Numbered from the stretch's first letter, positions 44,332 through 55,483 are shown. The stretch is 64,000 bases of DNA from Mycoplasma sp. 2045 (GCF_024582715.1 NZ_CP102083.1:682001-746000); one strand, 5' to 3'. Numbers and translations are program-made. The notes: generated from the sequence alone by a model not told the origin.

Positions 44332-44642
44332 CACTACCTCTATTTAACAAGTTAAGTTTTTATTATTTAATATAAATAATAATGTTTAAACTAATTATAT
44401 AGAAAAAAGATTTTTCAGTCTATTTTTTTTAACTTTTTCCAAAATCTTTAAATTCAAGGATAAAAACTGCAATTTTTCACTTTTTTATGGAATTTTTCAC
44501 AATTTTTCTTACAAATTACCGTTTTTTAAAAAATACTTTATAATTTATAAACATATTTTACAAATATGTTGTATTTTCAATTAATATTCCTATGCCATAG
44601 GAATAAAATTTTCAAAAAATAATTTAAAGAAAGAGGTAGATT
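44332..44642. other. 311-base gap with divergent promoters of pyrH and the HAD gene
   Basis: An AT-rich stretch with short direct repeats of AATTTTTCAC near 44472-44510, a TATAAT-like TTATAATTTATAA near 44540, and the palindrome at 44585-44605. AAAGAGG before 44643 serves the HAD gene. No open frame or RNA gene was seen. Confidence 0.5.
44585..44605 (+). promoter_or_regulatory. Palindrome upstream of the HAD-rnhC pair
   Basis: A near-perfect 19-base inverted repeat, ATTCCTATG and CATAGGAAT around one C. It ends 38 bases before the ATG and resembles the element upstream of dnaX at 32525-32545. Confidence 0.55.
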
Positions 44643-45551
44643 ATGGCAGCAGAAAAAGAAAAATTTTTATTTGCTATTGACTTAGATGGTACAACACTTC
44701 AATCTAGTGCAACAGGTGTTATTCACGACAGAACACTTAGCGCAATTAAAAGAGCAACAGAAGAAGGACACGTTGTATGTATCCTTACAGGAAGACCTTG
44801 AAGAAGTACTAAATTCATTTATGAATCATTAGGTCTTAACACAATCGTTGCTAACTACAATGGAGCGCATATTCACCATCCATATGATCAAGAATTCATC
44901 CCTTACATTAAATACTTAAACTTAAACGAAGCATTATACATTTTAGGTGATCCTAAAGTTAAAAAAGAAGTTTCAAACATCGCTATTGAAGGACCAGACT
45001 GAGTTCAATTAGATCACCGTGATGAAGAACTTGAAAAAGTTTTTGGATTTAAAACAAGTTCAAAATTACGTATCGGTTTAGACTTATACAAAATTCCTTT
45101 AATGCCTACAGGAATTATCTTTGACGTTAAAGAGACAACAAACATTGAAGAACTTAGAAAATACCTTAAATCAAGATATGGTGACTTAGCTGAATTCTCA
45201 TACTGATCAAAAGGAGAAGGTTTAACACCTGTTTTCGATATGACTAACATTACAGCTAACAAAGGTAAAGCTTTAAGTATGTTAATTAGATACTACGACG
45301 TTAAAGTCGAAAACACAATTGCATTAGGAGATGGATTTAACGACGTTCCTATGTTTAAAATCGCAAACATTTCAGTAGCTATGGCTAATGCTTCAAAAGA
45401 CGTTAAAAAATATGCATCAATTAGAATTTCTAAAACAAATAAAGAAGGTGGAGTTGGAGAATACATTCACAAATTCTTAGACAATCCACAAGCCGAGATA
45501 GAAAAATCAAACGCACGTAAAAGAAAAATTCAAGCTATCGAGGAAGAATAA
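44643..45551 (+). CDS. Cof-type HAD-IIB phosphatase
   Basis: A 302-residue haloacid-dehalogenase-fold phosphatase. Motif I FAIDLDGTTL, motif II CILTGRPW, motif III Lys in NKGKALSML and motif IV LGDGFNDVPMF are complete; the C2B cap lies between. Substrate is unknown: family members act on sugar phosphates, FMN or nucleotides. A Lys/Arg-rich tail (NARKRKIQAIEEE) is extra. It overlaps rnhC (TAATG). Confidence 0.93.
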
Positions 45552-46240
45552 TGAAATATATTGATGATATCAAACAACTTAATGTTGATTTAGAGCAAGT
45601 AATTGGTGTTGATGAAACAGGAGTCGGTGATTACTGAACACCACTTGTTTCTTGTGCAGTTTATTTACCAAATAAGCTTAAACAATTTGTCGCTTCATTA
45701 GGTGTAAAGGATTCTAAAAAACTATCTGATAAACAAATTTTATCTTTAGCTCCTAGATTAATGGAATTTCTTGAATATTCCGTTTACACACTTACACAAG
45801 CTGGATACAACAAATTAAGCAAGTCTTATAATGCTAATGAACTTAAATTTTTCACTCACGCAAGTGCATTGAGTACATTGGCTAAAAAATGCAAAATTCA
45901 AGCAACTGCAATTATTATTGATAAATATTCAACAACTAATTCAATATTAAAATATCATCAAAAATTCTTTATTGAAAATAACTGAGCTAAATTAAATGAG
46001 TTACAATTACCAACATTGCTAGTTAATAAAGCTGAAGACATCCACTTATCAGTTGCATGTGCTTCAATTATTGGAAGATACCATTTATTGCAATATATGG
46101 AAGAACAAAGTAAGAATTGAAATTTCAATTTCTTACTTGGTGCAAGCAAGAATGTTGTTGCTCAAATCCACGAGTTCACACAGACTTATGGAGAAAACTC
46201 ATTAAACTCTGTTTTAAAACTTAATTTTAAGCTTAAATAA
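45551..46240 (+). CDS. rnhC: Ribonuclease HIII-like (RNA-DNA hybrid nuclease)
   Basis: A 229-residue RNase H type 2 fold. The catalytic DExGxG is in VIGVDETGVGDYWTPLV, with the 'tGDy.tPl' form typical of RNase HIII. KDSKKLSD, and AEDIHLSVACASIIGRY give further catalytic acids. The usual N-terminal substrate-binding domain of about 90 residues is missing, so the length is nearer RNase HII. Two TGA Trp. It removes R-loops and RNA primers. Confidence 0.88.
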
Positions 46241-46279
46241 AAATGAATAGACCTTATACACTGGTCTATTCATTTTTTT
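46241..46279. terminator. Bidirectional terminator between rnhC and tex
   Basis: Thirteen-base perfect stem AAATGAATAGACC/GGTCTATTCATTT with a 9-base loop; T-run on the plus strand and T-rich exit on the minus strand. It starts directly after the rnhC stop and reaches the tex stop. Confidence 0.92.
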
Positions 46280-48425
46280 AGTTCTCTAAAACTTTTCCAC
46301 TTAAACGATTTCTTTGTAAGTCAATTTCAGTGATTTCAGAGTTAATCACTAAACCTGGATAATACTTATCAAAGATTGATTCATTTTGATTTAAGATTAA
46401 ATTACTTACGTGAATAAATAAGTTTTTCTTGATTCCGATATAAACAAATATACCAAAATCAGTAATATTTTCAACAGTTCCTTGAATTGTATCTCCAACT
46501 TTTAAATCATTTACATCTAACACACTGTCTTTTAAGATAAATCCTGATTTATTATCAACAATTTTCTTAGTAGGACTCGCTAATGATTGAAGTATTAATT
46601 CAACTGTATAAATATCTGAATTTAACTCATCAGCAATAGATTGTGCATTTAAGTTAGAAACATCTATACCTTGTTCACTTGGTTTTAAGTTAAATTTTTC
46701 AACAATTTTTGATGCTAATTTATATGATTCAGGGTGAATTATTGTTTTATCAAAAAAGTTTGATGAAGTGAATATTCTTAAAAAACCTACTGACTGTTCA
46801 AAACTTTTTGGACCTAACCCAGGAACTTTAAGAAGTTCATTTCTGTTTTCGAAATTTTTACTTTCTTTACTATTTCTGTATTCAATAATATTTTGAGCTA
46901 TCTTCTTGCTTAAACCTGCTATATACATCAAAATATGCTTTGTAGCAGTATTTAAGTCAACACCAAACTCATTAACTACCTTTTGCACTTTGAAGTTTAA
47001 ATATTGCTCTAATTCTTTTTGATTTAAGTCATGTTGATATTGTCCGACACCAATTGATTTAGGATCAATTTTTACTAACTCATTTAATGGGTCTAAGAAT
47101 TTTCTACCGATATTAATCGCACTTCTTTCTTCAACACTTAAGTTAGGGAATTCTTCGATTGCAATTTGTGAAGCTGAGTACACGCTAGCTCCAACTTCAG
47201 AAACAATAGCATATTTAACCTTTAAATTGTTTTGTTTAATAATATTAGAAATAAATAATTCAGTTTCTCTTGAAGCTGTTCCGTTTCCAATAACAACAAT
47301 AGTAATTTTATATTTGTTAATAAAATCTAAAACTACTTTAGTTGCCTCTGCCACTTTTTCTTGTGGTTTATTAGGATAAATTTTAGCAATACCTAAAACA
47401 TCTCCATTTTCAGATAATGCAGCTATTTTACATCCATTAACATATGCAGGGTCAATGGTTAAAATATTGTGCCCTGTAATTGCTGGAGCAGTTAATAATT
47501 TTTCAACTGAATTTGCAAATATATTAATACTTGCTTTTTCAGCTATTTCAAATAAGTCACTAAAGATTTCTCTTTCTACACTAGGTAAAATAAGTCTTTT
47601 GAGTGAATCATTGATCGCATCAATAACATTGTCTTTATTGTTTCTTGTTTTATCGATAGCTTTTAAAATGATAATGACTAATGGTTCGTGTTTGTACTCA
47701 AATTCAAGTTTAAGTTTATCTAATTTAACACCTCTATTAATTGCTAATACATTGTGGTTTTTAATGTATTTAATAGGTGTTGAAAAATCATAGTAATTTA
47801 AGAATACTAAATCATCATTTTCATCATTAACTTTTTTTGACTTTGTTGTTTTAATTCTTCCAAAATTGTAGATTGATTCTTTAATTTGATTTTTAATTTC
47901 TACATTCTGTGAAATTCACTGCGCAATAATGAAATTAGCTTGCTCAATAGCAAATTCGACTGTAGGTACTTGTTCTGTTAAATATTTTTTAGCTTCTCTT
48001 GCAACATCAAATTGAGGGCTTTTATTCTCAAAAATTCTCTTTGCAAGCGGCTCTAAACCAAGTTCAATAGCTTTTGTTGCTTTTGTGATTTTACCAACCT
48101 TGAATGGTTCGTAAATTGACTCTAATTCGCTTTTGACAGTTGTATTTAAGATTTGTTCTTTAAGTTTGTCTGTAAGTAAATTCTTTTCACTTAGAATTTT
48201 AATAATTGCTTGTTGTCTATCTAAAAGCTCTTCTTTGTATTTGTAAATAGATTCAATTTGATAGATTTGTTCTTCATTAAGCCCACCAGTTTGTTGTTTT
48301 CTATAACGTGAAATGAATGGAACTGTATCTCCATTAGATAACATTTCTAAAACTGTTTGAACTTGATTTGTAGGAATGTTTAATTCTTTTGAAGCTAACT
48401 CCAAGGCTAATTTGTTATTTTTCAT
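46278..48425 (-). CDS. tex: Tex family RNA-binding transcription accessory protein
   Basis: A 715-residue Tex/Spt6-core protein. The N-terminal helical part has DTVPFISRYRKQQTGGLNEEQI, the YqgF RNase H-like domain contains DPAYVNGCKIAALS, then VVIGNGTASRETE and VSEVGASVYSAS follow, then helix-hairpin-helix LLKVPGLGPKSFEQSVGFLRI, and a C-terminal S1 domain GDTIQGTVENITDFGIFVYIG. The start ATG 48425 follows AGGAAAGGATA. Its cellular role is still poorly defined. Confidence 0.93.
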
Positions 48426-48449
48426 ATTATCCTTTCCTATTAGAAACAA

Positions 48450-48475
48450 AAGAATCACTTTAAGAAGTGATTCTT
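48450..48475 (-). terminator. Terminator after the aquaglyceroporin gene
   Basis: Eleven-base perfect stem AAGAATCACTT/AAGTGATTCTT with a 4-base loop and TTTTGTTT on the minus strand. It separates this gene from tex. Confidence 0.85.
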
Positions 48476-48482
48476 AAGATTA

Positions 48483-49568
48483 TTATTGTTTATTGTTGTT
48501 TGATTTATTTGCTTCTTTTTCTGGTGTTGTCATTGAGTCTGTTCTAAAGTTTTTGAATGCAATAACTTTAACAACAAATGGGTTTACAACTCTTTGTGTG
48601 AATCCTTGAATAAATGCATAGAATACTGGAGCTAATAAATCTCCTAATAACATAGCAAATGTTGCGTAAACTAATGAATCAAATGCAAACGAATTTTTTG
48701 AATTTTTTAATTGATCCAATGTTACTGAAGTATCGAACCCAAAATCAGGGGCTATTCCAGTAATTTGTGCTTCTAAATGCTTACCAACATGAGTTTCTGA
48801 TGTAAAGAATGCAGGTAATTGTTGAGCTAAACCTCTAGCTGGGTTAATAGCTGCTGTGGCACCTAAAATTCCCATTCATACTGATAATGAAATGATGAAC
48901 ATAATCATTAAATCACGGTATTTATTGTTAATGTTTGGTGAAAAAATTGGGAACAATAAGATAGCTGTCATAACTAACTCAACAAAGAAAATTCACGCTG
49001 TTCCACTTGCTAAAACGTGGTTTGTTGATGGATTTGAACCTTTTTCTAATTCTGCAACAAAAGAAGCTTTGTAAGCTCCAATTGCAGTAATTGGGGCATT
49101 AGGTAAATGATCTTTCCCTACTGATAAGTATCCAAATAAATAGATAAATCCTGCAGCAGCAAATGCTCCTAAAAATTGAATTGCAATTTTATATAAAGCA
49201 TAGTAACCATTATTTCTACCGTTTATATAACGATAAATAGTTACAGCTGGGTTGAGGTCACAACTTCAACGTAAGAAGATGAATAACACTACCCCGACAG
49301 CAATAAATCCTGCATAAAATCCAACAATGATTTTATGTAACATATATTCTTCAACAACTTTACCTGAAGATGTGTAAATTGATAGACCTGCTAATGCAAG
49401 TGATAAAAAGATTGTTCCGATAAATTCTGATAAACCGTGGATGATTCAAGTTTTTAAATCAGCTGGTTTCTCAGCATTTTGTCTTTCTGATGTTCTTAAT
49501 TTAAAGAAGCTAAATAAATCTTTGAAAAAGCTATTTTTCTTAATTAATAATTCCTGTGTATTAACCAT
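48483..49568 (-). CDS. MIP family channel (aquaporin/glycerol facilitator)
   Basis: A 361-residue channel with six membrane helices and two NPA half-helices: CDLNPAVTIYRY and AINPARGLAQQLPAFF. It is longer than GlpF (about 280), with cytoplasmic tails and a Ser/Asp-rich loop (about 250-290) before the last helix. The Asp after the second NPAR, usual in GlpF (NPARD), is Gly, so glycerol versus water is uncertain. ATG 49568 overlaps the dehydrogenase stop (ATGGTTAA); an in-frame ATG at 49583 is possible. Four or more TGA Trp. Confidence 0.9.
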
Positions 49569-50598
49569 TTTGTATTTTTCCATTCTCTAATAAAACTAAT
49601 GCTTTTGAGTAATCTCCTGCTTGCGCAGCGTCTGCATTTTCTAATGTTGTTTTAGCTATTTGAGTTAAAGCTAAATCTGTTAAGAATGCTTGGTGTGATG
49701 TTACTAAAACGTTGTCCATTTCAATTAATTCTGCTCATTGAGGATCTTGTTCTTTAAGTTCTTTAATTCTTGAAGAAATATCTTCGTAAAATCTTCCTTC
49801 TTCTCTTTCTAAAACGTCAGTTGCAAATCCACGAACTTTACCTGATTTAAGCCCATCGATCATTGCTTGTAATTCAATAATTTCTCCTCTGGCTGTGTTG
49901 ACAATGATTGCTCCCGGTTTAAGCATATCAATAGCAGCTTTATCGAATAAGTATCTTGTCGAAGGTAATAAAGGACAGTGGATTGAAATAAAGTCTGAGT
50001 TTTGTAAGATTTCTGAAAATGAAGCTCATTCAAATCCGAATTGTTCAGCTAATTGAGGGAAGTTATCTTGAGCAAATGCATCAAATACTAAAACTCTAGC
50101 ACCTGTTGCTTTAGCAATTTTAATAAATGTTTGTCCAATTTTTCCTGAACCAACAACCCCAATTGTTGAGTTCCCAACACAAAGTCCATCAAGTCCATTT
50201 AATGAGAAGTTGTAATCTTTAACTCTTTTATTAGCAATTAAAAGATTTCTGTTAAGTGCTAATAATCCTGCAAAAGCAAATTCACCAATACTTTCAGCTG
50301 AGTAGTTAAAAATTCTGTAAACGTGAATTCCTAACTCGTTAGCTTTAGCAACATCAATTTTGTTGTATCCCATTGATCTTTGCAATCAAACTTTTACACC
50401 CATTTTTGCTAAGACTTCTAAAATTACTTTGTCACCATAAGTATTAACAAACCCACATACAGCATCGTAACCTTTAGCTAACTTAACTGTATCTAAGTTT
50501 AAGTTTTCTTTAAAAAAAGTAATTTCGTGTCTTCCATCATTATATTTTTCAAAGTATTTAATATCGTAATCTTTAGAATCGAAAAATGCAATTCTCAT
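49561..50598 (-). CDS. D-2-hydroxyacid dehydrogenase, D-lactate dehydrogenase-like
   Basis: A 345-residue NAD-dependent enzyme. QRSMGYNKIDV holds the 'RS.GynniD' motif of D-LDH/VanH types, the Rossmann site is GVVGSGKIGQTFIKIA, VNTARGEII holds the catalytic Arg, a Glu lies near DVLEREEG and the catalytic His is in SHQAFLT. It likely reduces pyruvate to D-lactate to regenerate NAD+. Three TGA Trp codons. Coupled to the downstream channel by overlap, which may reflect lactate or glycerol flux. Confidence 0.9.
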
Positions 50599-50766
50599 AT
50601 TTTCTCCTAGATAAAAATGAATAAAAATAAACCTAATAATTTTTAAAGTAATTATATTAAATTTATACTAAAACAAAGGCTTTTTATTTAAACTAAACTA
50701 ATAGTGTGCTAGGTATAAAAATAGTTCATTTTCAGCTAAATTTACTATTTTAAATAGGAGGAGAAA
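50599..50766. other. Divergent promoter region, dehydrogenase and DprA-like gene
   Basis: A 168-base AT-rich gap. It holds CTAGGTATAAAA at 50709-50720, which resembles the right half of the palindromic elements at 32525 and 44585, and a strong ribosome binding site AGGAGG for the DprA-like gene. Confidence 0.4.
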
Positions 50767-51492
50767 ATGAACTTAATATTATTTTATTTATCTAACTTAC
50801 ACAAGGGAAATAACTACATAATTTATAAAAATCTTAAAAGCATTCCTAAAATCGATATGAATCTATTAACACAATGAGTAAAAGAGTACGTGAAAAAGAA
50901 AATAAAGTTTATTACCATTTTAGATGAAGAATATCCTTTGAATTTAAACATTATTAAATATCCACCTTATGTGCTTTATATGTATGGAAACACTTCACTG
51001 CTTAAAAACAAAAATAAAGTTTATCTAGTTGACGAAAGAAACATGCTAGATAGTTTTAATTCTGAAAAACAGCTTGAAAATATGGTTAATTCTCATGTGC
51101 TAATTACCAATGACTATAAAGAAAGTGAAAAATCTATTGTTGATTTTTATAGAAATCACAATGGTTCTATTATTCACATTCTAAAAGAAGGTTTTAATGA
51201 TGAGATTTTAAAACAAACCTTAAAACCAAATGAACTTTATATATCTCAGTATCCCTTAAATTGTCATCCTAGAAGAGAATATTTTAAACAAGCAAATTTA
51301 TTAAGTTCTTTATTGAGCAAACAATTTATTTCATTCTCCTTAAAAGGAGACTCAAAAGCAATACAGTTAGTGAATTACTTTGCTGATATTGGTAAGGATA
51401 TAAAATGTTTCCCTAGTGATGATTTTAGTGATTTGAATAATCAGCTTATTAAGTCCGGAGCTACTTTAATTACTTCTGTTACTGAAATTTAG
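50767..51492 (+). CDS. Degenerate DprA/Smf-like protein
   Basis: A 241-residue protein related to DprA, the loader of RecA on incoming single strands. FITILDEEYPLNLNIIKYPPYVLYMYGN is the conserved DprA entry, and YISQYPLNCHPRREYFKQANLLSSLLS corresponds to 'SEyP.g..P....Fp.RNRiiagLS'. The central Rossmann motifs 'GsR..s.yG' and 'SGlA.GID' are not recognisable: the region reads KVYLVDERNM and VLITNDYKE. DNA binding through the usual loop is therefore doubtful. AGGAGG lies six bases before the ATG. One TGA Trp. Confidence 0.8.
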
Positions 51493-51497
51493 AAATA

Positions 51498-51533
51498 AAA
51501 AAACGCGCCACATAATTGTTGTGACGCGTTTTA
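51498..51533. terminator. Bidirectional terminator between the DprA-like gene and rpmA
   Basis: Arms AAAACGCG/CGCGTTTT continue, after a mismatch, into CAC/GTG. T- and A-runs flank both sides. It is unusually GC-rich for this genome. Confidence 0.85.
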
Positions 51534-51548
51534 CTATATAAATTAAAA

Positions 51549-51809
51549 TTAGTTTTGTCTTTCAGGATATACAGAAACATACTTTCTGTTTCTTCTGCTT
51601 TCGTATTTTACGTATCCATCGATTTTTGAGAATAATGTATCGTCTCCACCACGACCAACATTTTGTCCTGGGAAAATTTTTGTTCCTCTTTGACGGTAAA
51701 TGATTGATCCTGCTGTTGCAAATTGTCCATCACCTAATTTAGCACCTAAACGCTTACTATGAGAATCACGACCGTTACGGGTAGAACCACCGGCTTTCGT
51801 GTGTGCCAT
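51549..51809 (-). CDS. rpmA: 50S ribosomal protein L27
   Basis: An 86-residue L27 starting [20 protein letters not shown]. In most Firmicutes L27 has an N-terminal extension of about nine residues removed by the protease Prp; here the mature-type N terminus follows the start Met directly. It lies seven bases after rplU, where prp is usually found. Confidence 0.97.
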   Translation of the reverse strand: MAHTKAGGSTRNGRDSHSKRLGAKLGDGQFATAGSIIYRQRGTKIFPGQNVGRGGDDTLFSKIDGYVKYESRRNRKYVSVYPERQN

Positions 51810-51816
51810 ATTCTAA

Positions 51817-52116
51817 TTACCCTTCGATTTTTGTAATTTTAACACGTGTGTAAGGTTGACGGTGTCCTAATTTTCTTTTGTGAGTAGACTTTGCATTGTG
51901 ACGATATACAACAATTTTCTTTGCTTTCCCTTGTTTTTCGATTGTTCCGTAAACTACAGCATTAGATAAGTAAGGTCTCCCTACTTTATCGTTAACTAAT
52001 AAAACTTTGTCAAATTTAACTTCTGAGTTTTCTTGACCTTCAAGTTTTTCAACGAAGATTGTTTGACCTTCTTTAACTAAAAGTTGTTTTCCACCTGATT
52101 CGATAATTGCAAACAT
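51817..52116 (-). CDS. rplU: 50S ribosomal protein L21
   Basis: A 99-residue L21: MFAIIESGGKQLLVKEGQ and the RKLGHRQPYTRVKITKI end are diagnostic. The start is ATG 52116, preceded by GGAGGTATTGC; longer in-frame starts upstream lie inside the RNA leader. rplU-rpmA without an intervening gene. Confidence 0.97.
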   Translation of the reverse strand: MFAIIESGGKQLLVKEGQTIFVEKLEGQENSEVKFDKVLLVNDKVGRPYLSNAVVYGTIEKQGKAKKIVVYRHNAKSTHKRKLGHRQPYTRVKITKIEG

Positions 52117-52200
52117 GCAATACCTCCAAAATGTGGCTCGTCTTTGAGGTGGCTTATGCACTTGATGAACCTCTTTAGTACGGTTACAAATGTAACATGC
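52117..52200 (-). promoter_or_regulatory. L21 (rplU) mRNA leader
   Basis: The transcript before rplU has a first hairpin GCATGTTAC/GTAACCGT-type, the conserved strings GTGCATAAGCCACCTC and GACGAGCCACA, and pairing of ACCTC with GAGGT near the ribosome binding site. These are the hallmarks I recall of the Firmicutes L21 leader (Rfam L21_leader), an autoregulatory element. Confidence 0.75.
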
Positions 52201-52318
52201 TTATTATATAGTAATAAAGTAAAATTAGTAAGTTTTTTTAGTTTAAAAATATAGAAGTTATACAAATTTTTTCAATGAAATGATGACTTTAAATTGAAAA
52301 ATTATGAATAATGATTTT

Positions 52319-52561
52319 TTAAAATAATAAGTAATTTTCAATTACATTAGAAATTTTCTTAACAGTATTATCTCACTTGAATTCTTGATCTTTACCTTTA
52401 ACTGAACCTGAATTTGATGTAAATGACTTAAATAAACCAAGAATAGATATTGCGCTTTGAACTATCGATGGAATTAACGGAACTAAAGCGGCAAACGAAA
52501 AACCAGGTTGAATTTGCGAATACTTTTCTTTTTCTAGTGGTTTTAGATCATTAAGTTTCAT
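52319..52561 (-). CDS. 80-residue protein with one hydrophobic segment
   Basis: Starts MKLNDLKPLEKEKYSQIQPG, then a hydrophobic helix FSFAALVPLIPSIVQSAISI (about 34-53), then a polar, charged tail with one TGA Trp, ending NYLLF. No signal cleavage site or lipobox. The start is fixed by a perfect AAAGGAGG eight bases before the ATG. It lies 54 bases after the YitT gene, probably on its transcript. Not recognised; a small membrane-active peptide or regulator is possible. Confidence 0.75.
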
Positions 52562-52615
52562 AGTTAGCCTCCTTTCATTTGTATAGTAAAAATTGATCAA
52601 AAAAGAACAGTTTTT

Positions 52616-53998
52616 TTACTGTTCTACATAGTTTGTATTGAAATTACCAGAAACTTTAGCTACTTTTGAGCAAGAAACTCAAACAGTAGGATCGATTATT
52701 TTTAAATCAGCAATTAAGTTTTTCTCTTCTAGAAGAAGAATTGTAGTTTCAATTTTAATTGCAGTTTTACCTGTGTAACCTGATTTGAAACGTTCAATTC
52801 TGTAACTGTGTCAGTAATTAATAAGTTTGAAGTAAGCAATAATTCTTTCAGGATTTGATGAAATAATTGTTAAGTTTACTTTCTTATATTTAGGATATAA
52901 CATACCAACAACTAAGTTAGTAACTATTAAGTATAAGAATGTTGAAAGTTCTCTCATTCCGAATAACTCACCATTTTGATTTGGACGAACAAATCCATAA
53001 ATAAGTACAAATGTAACTGCTGTTACGAAACCAACAATAACAAGAATTGAACTAACACTTTTCTTATGTTTTGTTGAGAAGTAGTAAGCAATAATATCTG
53101 TTCCACCAGTTGAACCACCAACTTTTCACGAAATAGCTATCCCTGTACCAATAAATACTGCTCCAAGACATCCATAAAGTAAAACACCTCAGCTGATTCC
53201 ATCTGAATATCAAGCTAATTGTGTTAATTGTTCAATTGAATATTGAGCGTATTTTTCAAATTCTGCAGCTTTCTCAGCACTAAATGCACTTGGATTTAAT
53301 TTAAAATCAATTAATTCTTTTAAATTAGCTTGCCCAGGTGTTGAAGCGACTTCAACAATTGCTTTAGTATCTTTAATTGATACATTGTAATTATCATAGT
53401 CAATAGGAACTAAATTGATTTTCTCAAATAAGAATGAATGAACATGCTCTTCTGTGAAAATAAAGTTTGTTAATTGTAAACAAAGCATAAAGAATAAAGT
53501 TAATCCTATAAAACTAAACTTGACTTTTCTTCAAAATATAATGAATAAAGGTAAATTGCATGCAAAATAAATTAAAGCAAAATAGTTTCTTAAAACAGGA
53601 AATAAATATTGCAAGATAGTAGGAATTCCTGTAATTCCAGAAGGAATTGTGTCTGCTTTTGATAAAAAGATGTGAATTCCAAAGTTAAAAATTAATGCTG
53701 ATACAAAAGTAAGCACTAGTTTTAATCAATATTTAACCCAAAACGTCTTAAATGTAAGCTTACTTTGTTTTGAATTATTTAAATACTTGGCCATCTTGTA
53801 TTTTAATTTTTCTTCTTCTTTTTTAATATCAGCAGGGTTGATTATCACTGCTGAATTATTAGCATCCAGATTCATTGAAGCTTTATTAATAAGGTCAATT
53901 TTCTTTGACTTAAATTTGAAATAATTAGTAATTCAAGATGATTTTGGTGTAGTAGTTTTATTGCAATTTTCATTTGCAAAATTATCTTTATTCTTCAT
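52616..53998 (-). CDS. YitT family membrane protein
   Basis: A 460-residue protein. A polar N-terminal tail (1-85) with coiled, Lys-rich sequence precedes the YitT core: AGIHIFLSKADTIPSGITGI-like helix, then FIGTGIAISWKVGGSTGGTDIIAYYF (family signature GxxGGTD), several helices and a C-terminal DUF2179 domain (YPKYKKVNLTIISSNPERI). An insertion of about 80 residues with VHSFLFEKINLV to EKYAQYSIEQLTQ separates helices. Substrate of this family is not known. Four TGA Trp. Confidence 0.88.
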
Positions 53999-54172
53999 GA
54001 AACATATTTTATATTATTATCAATTAAATAATTAAAAAATTCCAAATCATATGTCTGAAATTCTTATGATAATTAGAATTACAAAATAGCCATAAAAGCT
54101 GTAATTTTTAAGTACACTAAAACACATATAATCAGTTCAAGCTAGAATATTTTGTAATCAGTTTATAAAAAA

Positions 54173-54211
54173 ATCAAAAACAGCTCGTGTCATTATTGAG
54201 ATGTTTTTGAT
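54173..54211 (-). terminator. Terminator after the trigger-factor-like gene
   Basis: Ten-base perfect stem ATCAAAAACA/TGTTTTTGAT with a 19-base loop and TTTTTTTATAAAC on the minus strand. The rest of 53999-54172 should carry the YitT promoter; nothing else seen. Confidence 0.8.
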
Positions 54212-54220
54212 TTAATACAT

Positions 54221-55366
54221 TTATTTACTTAAATACTTTTGTAGGTATTCTTTATTTTCTTCAAAAACTGCAGGTTCATTTTTTGATAAGTAGTATGTCC
54301 CTAGTTTTTTAAGTAAAACAATATTTGAAATTGCTTGAACACCGAATTGGTTAGCTTTTTCTCCAAAAATAGTGAATAATTTTTGTCTTTCTTCTTCCAT
54401 TTCACTGTACTCAATTTTAATTCCTAACTTCTTATTGAATAGCATAGTTCAGAAGTAGTTCATAATTGTAGATTTAACAACTTCTCTTTTATCTCCTGTG
54501 AAGTCTTCTTTAAATCTAAATTCTTTCATATCGTTTTCAATTAATTCATTGTCAATTTCGAGTAATTGATTAAATTCTTTTAATAATTGACCTAAAATGT
54601 TTTCACCATAAGCAAAAACAGAATCATTAACAATTTGTTCTAAAATTGTTTTTTCAACATATTTTCTAACATCATCCATATTTTTAATTTGGTCAATATT
54701 TAATAAGTGAACATTTTCTGCAGTAATTGGCATTTCTTTAATTTCAACAATTTGAATAGGTTTGACTAAAAAGTCTCTTCCAGCATAATTTACAGTAACA
54801 ACTTCTCCTAGTTTTGCACCAATTAATTGTTTTTCAAATTGATGTTCACTTTCAGGATTTGCAATAATTTGATATTTTTCAAATTTAGCTTCTTGCATAT
54901 CTGCAGGTTTAGTTTCAATGATTACATTATCATTAGTTTCAACTACGTCTCTATCAACATTAAGTTTAAATTTGTAACCTGAAATAAATAAGTTATAAAA
55001 CTCATCAATTTTTGCATTATAGTCATTTGATAATAACTTAAATGGTTCAGGTTTAATATCTAAATTATATTTTTCAAGGTTATCTTCATAGAAAACTTTT
55101 AATTTAAATGAAAAATCTTCAATTGTGAATTTAACATCTTGTGGAACTGGTAAAAATGCAATTTTATCTGCATCTTTAAGATTCATTTCTTCCATTAATT
55201 TTTGTTTAACTGAATCCATATAAGCATTTGATGCTGATGTTAAAATAAGTTTTTGATCAATTTTCTGACCTTCTCTTTTATTTGATTCTAAGTAACTTAA
55301 AACATTATTTTGTACAGTTAATCATTCTTTTTTATCAACTGTGAACTCTCTAATTTCGAACTTCAT
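54221..55366 (-). CDS. Trigger-factor-related chaperone
   Basis: A 381-residue protein with the trigger-factor layout but strong divergence. The N-terminal domain (1-130) lacks the ribosome-binding GFRxGxxP signature. A PPIase-like FKBP remnant lies at about 160-235 with EHQFEKQLIGAKLGEVVTV. The C-terminal helices (ENVHLLNIDQIKNMDDVRKYVEK to KEYLQKYLSK) fit the client-binding domain. It is about 50-70 residues shorter than normal Tig. Role in folding is by homology; ribosome docking is doubtful. GGAGA precedes the ATG. Two TGA Trp. Confidence 0.8.
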
Positions 55367-55483
55367 AATTTCTCCTCGATCTATTAATATTTTAATTATA
55401 TACAAATATAAAAATAATGTGTCTGAAAATTTAGCAAATAACTGACTAATTTGCTTATTTTGTTTAAAACTTTATATAAGCTA

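Noticed and set aside
52210-52318. Terminator for the 80-residue gene
   Set aside because: An 8-base stem (52268-52275 with 52294-52301) exists, but the loop is long and the U-tract poor, so I did not list it.
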